Positions 24,881-34,211 of a stretch of 64,000 nucleotides of DNA are shown here, piece after piece (position 1 is the stretch's first letter; the number at the start of each line of letters is the position of its first letter). The notes under the pieces were generated by a model, which was not told where the DNA came from, searched no databases, and saw only the letters and a program-made list of their open reading frames with translations. A program made the translations under genes and the position numbers. The stretch spans positions 27,229-91,228 of the forward strand of contig CARYZD010000009.1 in the NCBI GenBank assembly GCA_949106495.1, given 5' to 3'. Source of the stretch: an uncultured Clostridia bacterium. GTDB lineage: Bacteria > Bacillota > Clostridia > TANB77 > CAG-465.

Positions 24881-26347
24881 GTGAATAAAAATCCAGATGG
24901 TTCTATAATATTTAATGATGTTATTAATAAAAATAAATTAATGTATAAACTTCAAAATATAGTTAATGAACAAAATTTATATTTATCTAACTTAAATGTT
25001 AAAAATAGGATGGAAAAACTAGAAAATTTAAAAGATGAGCTGCAAAAAATATATAAAGACATAATAATTGGTACATCTTTAGAAAGTAGTGTTATTGAAG
25101 ATACAAATTTTAAATATGCACAGATGAGTTTAAGTAGTAATAGAAGAGATGGACGCAATAAGAACAATAAAGAAGACTTAGACTTAAGTATGTATGTTAA
25201 GCTTGCAAGTACTGTTTTTGGAGATGAAAATAATATAGTAAGATGTGAACTAAATAGAGAAGAGGAATTTCCAGACGTAAAAACGCAAAAATTTGCTTTA
25301 TGGTCAAACAAAATAGCACATTATATTGAAAAAGATTCATTAAGATATATGACAGACTTCGGATATGGACTCATGAATTTAAATAAAAATAATATATCAC
25401 AAAAAGATAAAGATAGACAAAAAATTGCAGAAAGTAAATTTATAAGTAATATGAGAAGAGCATACAGGAAATATGTTGAAGAAGATAAATATAAATTTGC
25501 AGTAGATAAAGTATATCAAGAACTTAATGACGAAAAAAAGGATATAAATAATACAGCAGACCAAAATATCATTAATTTAAAGAAACTTATGAATAGTACA
25601 GGATTTAGCAGGTCATCAAATGACAAAGATGCCATGAAAAGCTTTTTACACTGTATGAGGGATCAACATAATAAAGATATATTTTTTAAATTAAAAACAA
25701 ATCTTGCTAAAGAAGTACTACTTGAAATTAAAGAATTAAATGGAGATAATGTTTTAGATGCATATTATGTTGATGATTATGCAACTAAAGATAATAAGGG
25801 AAGAAATACAATAAGATTTGTATCATATAATGAAAATGAAGGAAATAGATATATAAATAATAATGATTGTTATTTTGTTAGTAGACCATGGAAAGAAAGT
25901 ACAAAGTATGAAAAAGCAGATGAAATATTAAGTAGAAGTAGAAATAGTAAAAATAAGTATGAGTATGAAAATATAGTAAATGATATTGTAAATAAAGAAT
26001 GTGGTAAAGGAAAACAAATGACAAAGTCTGAGTTAGGAGCTTTATGTAATATAATTTCTGCATCTGTTTATCATTTACCTAAAGAAGAAATAATAGATTT
26101 TTGCGATAAAAATGGAATACAACTAAGAAAATATAAAAATTTAACTGAAAAAAGTGTAGCACTTTCTGGAGTACAGGCTGTTGATGTAGGTTTTGGATCA
26201 AAAAGTAACGATAAGCCATTTGAGGAATTACCAAGATATAAAACATTAAGTAAAGAGGCAAAAGTAATAGAGAAAAGAAATGATGAACTTACCAAAAGAA
26301 AATTAAAAGCTGTAAAGATAAAGGAGAAAATAAAAAATGGAAGATAA
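24881..26347 (+). CDS. unrecognised 488-residue hydrophilic protein
   Basis: I do not recognise this family. The protein has no signal peptide or TM segment, is rich in Lys, Asn, Asp and Glu and is predicted mostly helical, with a probable coiled coil at about 15-55. Distinctive segments are ALWSNKIAHYIEKDSLRYMTDF in the middle, KNKYEYENIVNDIVNKECGKG and a basic C-terminal tail (ERNDELTKRKLKAVKIKEK). The start is GTG at 24881 behind AAGAGGTG; an upstream in-frame GTG lies within that ribosome site. The next gene overlaps it by 11 bp, so they are translationally coupled. The DnaB-like gene upstream is a separate transcript. Confidence 0.75.
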   Translation: MNKNPDGSIIFNDVINKNKLMYKLQNIVNEQNLYLSNLNVKNRMEKLENLKDELQKIYKDIIIGTSLESSVIEDTNFKYAQMSLSSNRRDGRNKNNKEDLDLSMYVKLASTVFGDENNIVRCELNREEEFPDVKTQKFALWSNKIAHYIEKDSLRYMTDFGYGLMNLNKNNISQKDKDRQKIAESKFISNMRRAYRKYVEEDKYKFAVDKVYQELNDEKKDINNTADQNIINLKKLMNSTGFSRSSNDKDAMKSFLHCMRDQHNKDIFFKLKTNLAKEVLLEIKELNGDNVLDAYYVDDYATKDNKGRNTIRFVSYNENEGNRYINNNDCYFVSRPWKESTKYEKADEILSRSRNSKNKYEYENIVNDIVNKECGKGKQMTKSELGALCNIISASVYHLPKEEIIDFCDKNGIQLRKYKNLTEKSVALSGVQAVDVGFGSKSNDKPFEELPRYKTLSKEAKVIEKRNDELTKRKLKAVKIKEKIKNGR

Positions 26348-26669
26348 CAAGATTAGTGAATTATTTAAAAAAGAAAAATATAGTGAGGTAATAGGCTTAA
26401 TAAAACAAGAATATGTGGAATTATTTAGAAAAATGTTAGATTTTAAAAATGAAGAATATAACAAAAATGATGATTTTGATATTCTATCTGCAAAAATTCC
26501 ATTAGTTTATCCTGAGTTTTCGGATAAAATGGTAAGATTAAGTAATACATTATTTAATCCGGAAGATTCATATTTAGATGTATTAAATAGTATGCTTAAT
26601 ATATATGATAGTATGAAAAACGGATATAAAGATGAGTCAGATTATTCAGAAGATATGTGGGACTTTTAA
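26337..26669 (+). CDS. unrecognised small acidic helical protein
   Basis: The 110-residue protein is acidic and all-helical by composition, with no TM segment. It starts inside the end of the preceding gene (AAGGAGAAAATAAAAA-ATG, ribosome site in that gene) and shares its transcript. It could be a small partner of the 488-residue protein. A bidirectional hairpin follows. Confidence 0.65.
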   Translation: MEDNKISELFKKEKYSEVIGLIKQEYVELFRKMLDFKNEEYNKNDDFDILSAKIPLVYPEFSDKMVRLSNTLFNPEDSYLDVLNSMLNIYDSMKNGYKDESDYSEDMWDF

Positions 26670-26677
26670 ATAAAAAT

Positions 26678-26711
26678 AAGTGATACTAAATTACAGTATC
26701 ACTTAATTTTT
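26678..26711. terminator. bidirectional terminator between convergent genes
   Basis: AAGTGATACT pairs with AGTATCACTT, with A residues before and T residues after, so it works on both strands. The stop codon of the - strand gene lies within the stem. Confidence 0.8.
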
Positions 26712-27234
26712 TTATTGCTTTATCCAAAGCATTATCTTTTAATGCATTTTCAAGAGAAGAAATATTTTCATCAAAAACATTTTTACAACTATTATTTATT
26801 TCAAAGTAATCATCTCTATCATTAATTACACGAAATCCTTTTCCATGTTTTTTTAGGTAAATTTGAACATTTTCTAAAATATACTTTTCAGTCCATTCTG
26901 TAGGAACCATTTCTAGATATTTTTCAGATAGTATAACAGAAATATCTGTTATAGGCGGAATATAGTTTAAACTGTAAAGATTATAAAACTGTGCTGTTTG
27001 AGCAGGTTTTGCATTAATTGTCCTATAAATTGCATCATTACCGCAAAATAAAATTTTTACAGTTTTTTCTGTTGAGTACATTTTAGATATAAATGTTAAC
27101 ATGCTTTCAGAACTTATTTGTCCATTATAGCAAAATATATCTAACTTATTGTTATTAATATAATCTAGTATATTTTTTAGTTTTAAATTTAGTTTATTAA
27201 TTCTTAGAATCTTTTTAAATTCATTTTGAGTCAT
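26686..27234 (-). CDS. unrecognised 182-residue protein
   Basis: I do not recognise the family. The protein is soluble and mixed alpha/beta, with hydrophobic strands LDIFCYNG and TVKILFCGNDAIYRTI and a helix-rich C-terminus. It is the only - strand gene between 0 and 60 kb and is convergent with the unknown pair at 24.9-26.7 kb. A GGGGGAAAT ribosome site precedes its ATG. Confidence 0.65.
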   Translation of the reverse strand: MTQNEFKKILRINKLNLKLKNILDYINNNKLDIFCYNGQISSESMLTFISKMYSTEKTVKILFCGNDAIYRTINAKPAQTAQFYNLYSLNYIPPITDISVILSEKYLEMVPTEWTEKYILENVQIYLKKHGKGFRVINDRDDYFEINNSCKNVFDENISSLENALKDNALDKAIKKLSDTVI

Positions 27235-27434
27235 TATTAAATTTCCCCCTTAAATAATAATATATTAATAATACTGTTTTAATATTTAATAAGCAATAAT
27301 ATTATAACATTTAAATTTGATTATGTCAATTTGAATATAAGGATTGTACTAATATAACTAAGAATGAGCTTTTGAGTTTGAACTTTGATTTTATAATATA
27401 ATAGTGAAAAATTTGTGAAAAAATAGTAAGGTAC

Positions 27435-27463
27435 TTGACAATATAATTGCGTAATACTAAAAT
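27435..27463 (+). promoter_or_regulatory. promoter of the MarR-ABC operon
   Basis: TTGACA (27435-27440) and TAAAAT (27458-27463) are 17 bp apart. The spacer contains ATATAATTGCGTA, a 13-mer repeated inside the marR gene at 27632-27644. Confidence 0.6.
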
Positions 27464-27504
27464 ATAATCTGTAAGGTAGCATACAATATATTTGGAGGTG
27501 AATT

Positions 27505-27981
27505 ATGGAAGAAAAAGTATTGTATCAAATAAAGAATTTAGATAGGATTGTATTTAGATGTATTTTTAATGGGAGCAGTGTTGGAGACTGTGATATAAAA
27601 ACTATAAAGATGCCTACTCAAACGCAAATGCATATAATTGCGTATTTAATTAAACATCAAAATGAGGAAGTTTATCAAAAAGATTTAGAAGAGGTTTTAA
27701 ATTTAAGAAGAGCTACAGTATCAGGTGTTCTTCATACAATGGAAAAAAATAATTTAATTAAAAGAATTACAGACGATAAGGATACAAGAATTAAAAAAAT
27801 AATTTTAGACGAAAAAGCTTACCAGATATTTAAAAAGAATAGTAGAAAAATAAAGAAAATTGAAAAAGAAATATCAAAAGACATATCAAAAGATGATATG
27901 AGAATTTTCTTTAAAGTTATTAATAAAATGAAAGATAATCTTAATGAATATGCTACTAATAATATAGAGAAGAATAATTAA
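27505..27981 (+). CDS. MarR-family transcriptional regulator
   Basis: The 158-residue protein has the winged-helix core of MarR: MHIIAYLIKHQNEEVYQKDLEEVLNLRRATVSGVLHTMEKNNLIKRITDDKDTRIKKIILDEKA, with the D-x-R wing (DKDTR). Dimerisation helices flank it. MarR proteins usually repress a linked exporter and release DNA on binding a small molecule. Two ABC genes follow 15 bp downstream, so it very likely controls them. TTTGGAGGTG precedes the ATG. Confidence 0.9.
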   Translation: MEEKVLYQIKNLDRIVFRCIFNGSSVGDCDIKTIKMPTQTQMHIIAYLIKHQNEEVYQKDLEEVLNLRRATVSGVLHTMEKNNLIKRITDDKDTRIKKIILDEKAYQIFKKNSRKIKKIEKEISKDISKDDMRIFFKVINKMKDNLNEYATNNIEKNN

Positions 27982-27996
27982 AGAAAGGAATAATAT

Positions 27997-29763
27997 ATGT
28001 TAAAATTACTAAAAAACTTAAATAAAAGAGATTGGCTACTTGCATTTTTTTGTATAATGCTAATAGTTGGGCAAGTAGGTCTTGAACTTAAAATGCCAGA
28101 CTATATGTCAGCTATAACAAGACTTGTTCAAACAGAAGGAAGTCAAATGAAAGATATACTGCAAAATGGTGCATATATGATTGGATGTGCACTAGGAAGT
28201 TTAATACTTGCTATCTTTTCAGGATATTTAGCTTCAACAGTATCTTCAAATTTTTCTATGAGAACTAGAAAGAAGATATTTGAAAAAGTAGAAAATTTAG
28301 CAACACAAGAGGTAAAACAATTTTCTACAAGCAGTTTAATTACAAGAACTACAAATGATATTACTCAGATTCAAATGGTTGTTGCAATGGGTGTTCAACT
28401 TATGGTTAAAGCTCCTGTAACAGCAGTTTGGGCAGTACTTAAAATATTAAATAAGGGATGGCAATGGAGTTTAGCTACTGGTATAGCAGTTGTAATATTA
28501 CTTTCAGTTATAGCAATAATTTCATCAATTGTTATGCCTAGATTTAAAATTGTTCAAAAATTAATAGATAAAATAAATGGAGTAACAAGAGAAAATTTAA
28601 CAGGAATTAGAGTAGTAAGAGCTTTTAATGCAGAGGATTACCAAGAGAATAAATTTGAAAATGTAAATGCCAAACTTACAAAGCAACAATTATTTAATCA
28701 AAAAACATTTTCAGTTATGCAGCCTACAATGAATATTGTTATGCATACATTAACACTTGCTATATACTTTATTGGTGCATGTTTAATTAGTTCATCACTT
28801 ATGGCAGATAAACTAACAATTTTTAGTGATATGGTTGTATTTAGCTCATATTCAATGCAAGTTATAATGTCATTTTTAATGCTTGCAATGATATTTATGA
28901 TGTTACCAAGAGCACAAGTTAGTGCAAACCGTATAAATGAAGTTTTAGATACAGATATAACAATAAAAAATGGTACATTAAAATCAAATAAAACAAATGA
29001 GATTGGAACTGTTGAATTTAAAAATGTTTCATTTAAATACCCAGATGCTGATGAATATTTACTTAAAAATATTTCTTTTAAAGCAAATAAAGGAGATACT
29101 GTAGCTTTTATTGGTTCTACAGGTAGTGGGAAATCTACATTAATAAACTTAGTTCCTAGATTTTATGACGTAACAGAAGGTGAAGTTTTAGTAGATGGAG
29201 TAAATGTAAAAGAATATGATACTGAATTTCTATATAATAAAATAGGATATGTTCCTCAAAAAGCTGTTATGTTTAATGGTACAGTATCATCAAATGTTGC
29301 TTATGGAGATAATGGTAAAGGTAATATAACTGAAGAAAAAATTAAAGAAGCAATAAAAGTTGCACAAGCAACGGAATTTGTTGAAAAAATGGATGATACA
29401 TATGATGCACATATTGCACAAGGAGGAACTAATGTATCAGGAGGGCAAAAACAAAGACTTGCAATATCAAGAGCTATAGCAAGAGACCCAGAAATATATA
29501 TTTTTGATGATAGTTTTTCAGCTCTTGACTATAAAACCGATTCAGTACTTAGAAAAGAGCTTAAAAAATATACTAAAGATGCAACAAGTTTAATTGTAGC
29601 TCAAAGAATAGGAACTATTATGAATGCAGATAAAATAATAGTATTAGATGAAGGAAAAGTTGCTGGAATGGGTACACATAAAGAACTGTTAGAATCATGT
29701 GAAGTATATAAACAAATAGCTTTATCTCAATTATCAAAGGAGGAATTAGAAAATGACAAATAA
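27997..29763 (+). CDS. ABC exporter half-transporter with degenerate catalytic site
   Basis: The 588-residue protein fuses a six-TM type IV exporter domain (1-320) with an ATPase domain: Walker A GSTGSGKST, signature VSGGQKQR, Walker B IYIFDDSFSALD. The catalytic Glu after Walker B is Asp, which marks the degenerate site of heterodimeric exporters (as in TM287/288, BmrC or LmrC). A His-switch position reads Gln (VAQRIGT). It needs the next gene as partner. Heterodimers of this class expel drugs or lipids. Confidence 0.9.
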   Translation: MLKLLKNLNKRDWLLAFFCIMLIVGQVGLELKMPDYMSAITRLVQTEGSQMKDILQNGAYMIGCALGSLILAIFSGYLASTVSSNFSMRTRKKIFEKVENLATQEVKQFSTSSLITRTTNDITQIQMVVAMGVQLMVKAPVTAVWAVLKILNKGWQWSLATGIAVVILLSVIAIISSIVMPRFKIVQKLIDKINGVTRENLTGIRVVRAFNAEDYQENKFENVNAKLTKQQLFNQKTFSVMQPTMNIVMHTLTLAIYFIGACLISSSLMADKLTIFSDMVVFSSYSMQVIMSFLMLAMIFMMLPRAQVSANRINEVLDTDITIKNGTLKSNKTNEIGTVEFKNVSFKYPDADEYLLKNISFKANKGDTVAFIGSTGSGKSTLINLVPRFYDVTEGEVLVDGVNVKEYDTEFLYNKIGYVPQKAVMFNGTVSSNVAYGDNGKGNITEEKIKEAIKVAQATEFVEKMDDTYDAHIAQGGTNVSGGQKQRLAISRAIARDPEIYIFDDSFSALDYKTDSVLRKELKKYTKDATSLIVAQRIGTIMNADKIIVLDEGKVAGMGTHKELLESCEVYKQIALSQLSKEELENDK

Positions 29764-32125
29764 TGAAAATAATACATCAAGACCTCCAAGACGTGGACCT
29801 ATGGGTAGAGGACCAGGTGGAATGTCAGCTCCAGGTGAAAAGGCAAAGAATTTTAAAGAGGCAGTAAAAAGACTTTTTGGAGAGCTAAATAAATATAAAG
29901 TATTAATGGCTATTTCACTGTTACTTGCAATATTTAGTGCTGTGATATCAATTTTAGCGCCAGATAAATTATCTGAGCTTACAGATGAAATATCAGCTGG
30001 ATTAGTTGTAGATAAAGATAATTTATCAGAAATAGTAACATCTACAACACAAAATTTAAATGAAGAAAAAATTAAAGCAATAATGCCTGATATTCTTTCA
30101 TTAAATATAAATCAAGAGACAATAACTAAAGTAATGACAGACAATAATATATCATTACAAGATAAAATAGAACTACAAAATTTATTATCTAGTAATAATA
30201 ATGAAATATTGAGTAAAATTTCTAGTCTATCACAAGATTTATTAAATTACATATTACCAGATTCTATATATAATGGAGTAAGTATTTCAACACAAGATAA
30301 AATTCAATTTATTAATACTATTAATAATATTCAAGATAAAAGTAGTAATAATATAGAATTACCAGATAGTATTGTTAATATTTTATTTCAAGAAATAGAA
30401 ATTGATGGAGTAAAGGTATCTTCTAAAGAACAATATAACTTTTTAAAATTATTAAGTGATTTAAATGAAGATACTGAACTACAAGAGTTATATACTAAGA
30501 TAGATGAAATGCCAGTATCTATTCAAAACATAGTAAAGCCAGAAATGAATATGGATAGTATAAAAGAGATTTCGATTACATTATTTACTATGTATTTAGT
30601 AAGTGCATTGTTTGCATTTGTTCAGGCACTTGCAATGACAGATGTAGCTAATAAATTTGCAAAGCAATTAAGAGCTAGAATATCATATAAAATAAATAAA
30701 TTACCGCTTAGTTATTTTGACCAGCATGCAACAGGAGATATTCTATCTAGAGTTACAAATGATGTAGATACAATTGCACAGTCTATGAATCAATCACTTG
30801 CAGCATTAATTACAAGTAGTATATTATTTTTAGGATCAATAATAATGATGTTTTATACTAATTGGATACTAGCACTTACTGCTATAATATCTAGTTTGAT
30901 TGGATTTATGGGTATGATATTAATACTTGGCAAATCTCAAAAGTATTTCATAGCAAGACAAGTAGAACTTGGAAATTTAAATGGTCATATTGAAGAGATA
31001 TATTCAGGACTTAATGTTGTAAAAGCTTATAATGGTAAAAAGGAGGCAGATAAGAAGTTTGATAATTTAAATAAAAAAGTGTGTGATAGTAATAGAAAAA
31101 GTCAATTCTTATCTGGTTTAATGATGCCAATTATGGGATTTATTGGTAATTTTGGATATGTTGCAGTGTGTATAGTTGGAGCAATACTTACTATGAATGG
31201 AAATATATCATTTGGTGTAATAGTTGCATTTATAATATATGTTAGATTATTTACAAATCCATTATCTCAGATAGCACAGGCTATGACTTCGTTACAATCT
31301 ACAGCTGCAGCTAGTGAAAGAGTATTTGAATTTTTAGATGAAAAAGAAATGTCAGATCAAAAAGACTCTAAGAAGAGATTAGATAAATCAAAAGTAAAAG
31401 GGAAAATAGAATTTGAAAATGTTGTATTTCAATATGATAATAATGATAAGCCAACAATAAAAAATTTCACAGCGACGGCATTACCAGGGCAAAAGGTTGC
31501 AATAGTTGGTCCTACTGGAGCAGGAAAAACTACTATGGTAAATTTACTTATGAAATTTTATGAGATAAATTCTGGTGATATAAAAATTGATGGTGTATCA
31601 ACTAAAGATTTAACAAGAGAAAATATTCATGATTTATTTACTATGGTGCTTCAAGATACTTGGCTATTTGAAGGAACAATAAAAGAAAACATTGTATATA
31701 ATAGAAAAAATATATCTGATGAAGAGATAAAAGAAGTGTGTAAAGAAGTGGGAATTTCACATTTTATTAAAACTTTACCTCAAGGATATAATACAAGTTT
31801 GAGTGAAAATGATGGAATATCTGCAGGACAAAGACAGTTATTAACAATTGCAAGAGGTATGCTTGAAGATTCTCCATTCTTAATTTTAGATGAAGCAACA
31901 TCAAATGTAGATACAAGAACAGAAGAGTTAGTTCAAAAAGCAATGGATAAATTAACTGAAGGAAGAACTTCGTTTATCATAGCTCATAGACTATCTACTA
32001 TTAAAAATGCAGACTTAATTTTAGTTATGAAGGAAGGCAATATAATAGAACAAGGAAATCACGAAGAACTTATGGCTAAAAATGGCGCATATGCAGAATT
32101 ATATAATTCTCAATTTGAGTTGTAA
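29753..32125 (+). CDS. ABC exporter half-transporter with a large extracytoplasmic insertion
   Basis: The 790-residue partner has a proline/glycine-rich cytoplasmic start, TM1 (about 50-70), then an unusual insertion of about 180 residues (85-265) before TM2. The remaining TM helices and a canonical ATPase follow: Walker A GPTGAGKTT, signature SAGQRQ, Walker B LILDEATSNVD, His switch AHR. The insertion is helical, rich in Asn, Ile, Ser and Asp, and contains repeated short units (DKIELQNLLSSN, DKIQFINTINN, EQYNFLKLLSDLN). Bacillus BmrD also has an extracellular domain at this place, though smaller. It overlaps the upstream gene by 11 bp, so expression is coupled. Confidence 0.9.
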   Translation: MTNNENNTSRPPRRGPMGRGPGGMSAPGEKAKNFKEAVKRLFGELNKYKVLMAISLLLAIFSAVISILAPDKLSELTDEISAGLVVDKDNLSEIVTSTTQNLNEEKIKAIMPDILSLNINQETITKVMTDNNISLQDKIELQNLLSSNNNEILSKISSLSQDLLNYILPDSIYNGVSISTQDKIQFINTINNIQDKSSNNIELPDSIVNILFQEIEIDGVKVSSKEQYNFLKLLSDLNEDTELQELYTKIDEMPVSIQNIVKPEMNMDSIKEISITLFTMYLVSALFAFVQALAMTDVANKFAKQLRARISYKINKLPLSYFDQHATGDILSRVTNDVDTIAQSMNQSLAALITSSILFLGSIIMMFYTNWILALTAIISSLIGFMGMILILGKSQKYFIARQVELGNLNGHIEEIYSGLNVVKAYNGKKEADKKFDNLNKKVCDSNRKSQFLSGLMMPIMGFIGNFGYVAVCIVGAILTMNGNISFGVIVAFIIYVRLFTNPLSQIAQAMTSLQSTAAASERVFEFLDEKEMSDQKDSKKRLDKSKVKGKIEFENVVFQYDNNDKPTIKNFTATALPGQKVAIVGPTGAGKTTMVNLLMKFYEINSGDIKIDGVSTKDLTRENIHDLFTMVLQDTWLFEGTIKENIVYNRKNISDEEIKEVCKEVGISHFIKTLPQGYNTSLSENDGISAGQRQLLTIARGMLEDSPFLILDEATSNVDTRTEELVQKAMDKLTEGRTSFIIAHRLSTIKNADLILVMKEGNIIEQGNHEELMAKNGAYAELYNSQFEL

Positions 32126-32147
32126 AAAATTAATAGTTAAATATTTA

Positions 32148-32180
32148 TAGAAGTAGAGAAAAAATCTACTTCTATTTTTC
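32148..32180 (+). terminator. terminator of the MarR-ABC operon
   Basis: TAGAAGTAGA pairs with TCTACTTCTA, followed by TTTTTC. Confidence 0.85.
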
Positions 32181-32271
32181 TATAAAAAATGTATATAAAT
32201 AGAAATAAGATGAAATTCTATTGAATATTTTTATTTGATATGATACACTCTTGTTTATAAGAGGTGTTTAT

Positions 32272-33072
32272 ATGAATTTATATAATCTAGATAGTAAGAT
32301 TACAAATAAGTCATATGAAATATTAAATAGTCATATCGAAATCCAAAAAGAGATAGATACAATAAGAGTTAGTGAAATAAGAACTAGGTGTAGAGATATA
32401 TTGCAAAAAAATGGTATTTTTGAAGATAGAAAAAATGGAGTAATATACCAGCTAATGGAAAAAGAATTGGCAAATCTTGAAAGAAATATAGACTATTTAA
32501 ATGAATATAGCTTTGAAGAAATAACTAAAAATAAAATAGAACTAAGTATAGATAATATTACATCTAAACTTGAAAGTTTAGAGTCAAATTCAAACTTTTG
32601 GTTTGAAGATGATGTATTAGAATATAATAAATCTAGTAGTGAAAATAGTATTAAGAATATGCTATTTACATATTTTGAAAGTTATAAAAATAATACAGTA
32701 AATTTATTATTAAAGTCTGGATATAGTCAAAATACTATAGATCAAATTGAAGATAATATTTTAGAGTATGTTACTTCAAAGTCATCAGATATTTTAACAG
32801 AGAAAATATTTCAAGATAGAGTTAAAGGGTTAAATTCTTTATATAAATCATTAAATGATTTATCAGTTAGTGTGATTAATGAAGTTGAAGCAAGATTTTT
32901 ATGTAGTGTTAATGGAGAGGAATATGATGAACTTAAAGAAAAAAGAGATATTGTACGTATAAAAGCTAAAAAACTTCAAGAAATAAGAATGCAAATTGCA
33001 AGTTTGGATATTAAATCGAGTGAAATAACAGATGGTATACAGATTTCAACTAACGAAAGGATTTTATTATAG
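32272..33072 (+). CDS. unrecognised coiled-coil protein
   Basis: The 266-residue soluble protein is almost entirely helical with several heptad-like stretches (about 10-60, 75-100, 215-250) and no known motif that I can see. Its composition is Asp/Glu/Lys/Ser/Asn rich. GAGGTG at 32261-32266 selects the ATG at 32272. The next gene begins 8 bp downstream and is of the same type, suggesting a complex. Confidence 0.65.
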   Translation: MNLYNLDSKITNKSYEILNSHIEIQKEIDTIRVSEIRTRCRDILQKNGIFEDRKNGVIYQLMEKELANLERNIDYLNEYSFEEITKNKIELSIDNITSKLESLESNSNFWFEDDVLEYNKSSSENSIKNMLFTYFESYKNNTVNLLLKSGYSQNTIDQIEDNILEYVTSKSSDILTEKIFQDRVKGLNSLYKSLNDLSVSVINEVEARFLCSVNGEEYDELKEKRDIVRIKAKKLQEIRMQIASLDIKSSEITDGIQISTNERILL

Positions 33073-33080
33073 GTGATACT

Positions 33081-33440
33081 ATGAAGAAAAATAGAAGTTT
33101 AGCTGTAGTATCAGAAGACAGCCTAATAACAAAAATAATAAAAAGCCTAAAGAATTTTTTAAAGGTTAAGCAAGATAATAAAGAAGAAGTTATAAATAGA
33201 AGAGCAATGGTAATACAAGAAGAAAAAATAGAAAGAAGACTTAAAAGAAGTATTACTAATGCAGATTTAAGTCAAATGGATGAAAAAATATCTAAAGATA
33301 TTTCATATATAAATAGTTTAAATGAAGATGAACTTAATTCATTAGATGATTATTATGATTCAAGAATTAGTGAATTAGAAGCTATTTTAAATGATAAAAA
33401 ATCAAGATATTTTAAACTAATTTCATCAAAAAGAATGTAA
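33081..33440 (+). CDS. unrecognised small coiled-coil protein
   Basis: The 119-residue protein has a basic N-terminal half (about 1-60, KSLKNFLKVKQDNKEEVINRR...KIERRLKRS) and an acidic helical C-terminal half. No domain is recognised. AGGTGA before the ATG and the 8-bp gap show that it is co-translated with the preceding gene. Confidence 0.6.
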   Translation: MKKNRSLAVVSEDSLITKIIKSLKNFLKVKQDNKEEVINRRAMVIQEEKIERRLKRSITNADLSQMDEKISKDISYINSLNEDELNSLDDYYDSRISELEAILNDKKSRYFKLISSKRM

Positions 33441-33476
33441 GAGGTGTCCTATCAGTATTGATAAGATACCTTTTTA
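33441..33476 (+). terminator. terminator
   Basis: AGGTGTC pairs with GATACCT (one G-T pair), with an inner ATCA/TGAT helix, followed by TTTTT. Confidence 0.7.
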
Positions 33477-33564
33477 TATTATAATTTTAAAAAATATTAA
33501 AATTTAATTACAATATGGATAATATTTAATTCTTTATGCTATAATCAAATTAAGAGGTGTGAAT

Positions 33565-34200
33565 ATGATTGAAGATTTTAAAGTGCTATGTCATAGTTCA
33601 ATTAGAATAGTTGCAGATAAAAAAGTAATATATATTGATCCTTTTGGAATAGAAGAAAAATTTAATGATGCAGATTATATTTGTATAACACATTCGCATT
33701 ATGATCATTTTTCACCAGAAGATATATTAAAAGTAAAAAATAATGATAGTATTATATTAATAACTGAAGATATCTATGTAAATGTTTTAAAACTAGGATT
33801 TAAAGAAAATAAAATTGTAATTGTTGACCCAAATAAAAAGTATAAAGTTAAAGATTTATATGTTGAAACAGTAAGTGCATACAATATAGATAAAGCATTT
33901 CATCCTAAAAATAATTTATGGGTGGGATATATTTTAAATTTAGGCTATGAGAGAATATATATTGCAGGAGATACGGATATAACACCAGAAGCATTAAGGG
34001 TAGAATGTGATCTTGCATTTGTTCCAATTGGTGGTACATATACAATGGATTACGCAGAAGCAGCAAAGCTAGTTAATGCTATAAAACCAACTATAGTTGT
34101 TCCAACACATTATGGAAAAATTGTTGGTAGTATTCAAGATGCTAAAAATTTTAAATGCCTGTTAAATAGTAATATAGATTGTAAAATTATGATACAATAA
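33565..34200 (+). CDS. metallo-beta-lactamase-fold hydrolase (UlaG-like)
   Basis: The 211-residue protein has the two-metal motif HSHYDHFS (HxHxDH, about 45-52), an AGDTD strand (about 133-137) and a late His in PTHYGKIVGS. This order and the short length fit the UlaG/YtkL group of metal-dependent hydrolases, whose substrates vary (lactones, cyclic phosphates). AGAGGTG at 33553-33559 selects the ATG at 33565. The next gene follows 11 bp later. Confidence 0.85.
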   Translation: MIEDFKVLCHSSIRIVADKKVIYIDPFGIEEKFNDADYICITHSHYDHFSPEDILKVKNNDSIILITEDIYVNVLKLGFKENKIVIVDPNKKYKVKDLYVETVSAYNIDKAFHPKNNLWVGYILNLGYERIYIAGDTDITPEALRVECDLAFVPIGGTYTMDYAEAAKLVNAIKPTIVVPTHYGKIVGSIQDAKNFKCLLNSNIDCKIMIQ

Positions 34201-34211
34201 GGAGGTATTTT

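Noticed and set aside
22978..27234. A prophage around the DnaB-like gene
   Set aside because: No integrase, terminase, capsid, portal or lysis genes are present, so a phage origin is not supported beyond the single helicase-like gene.
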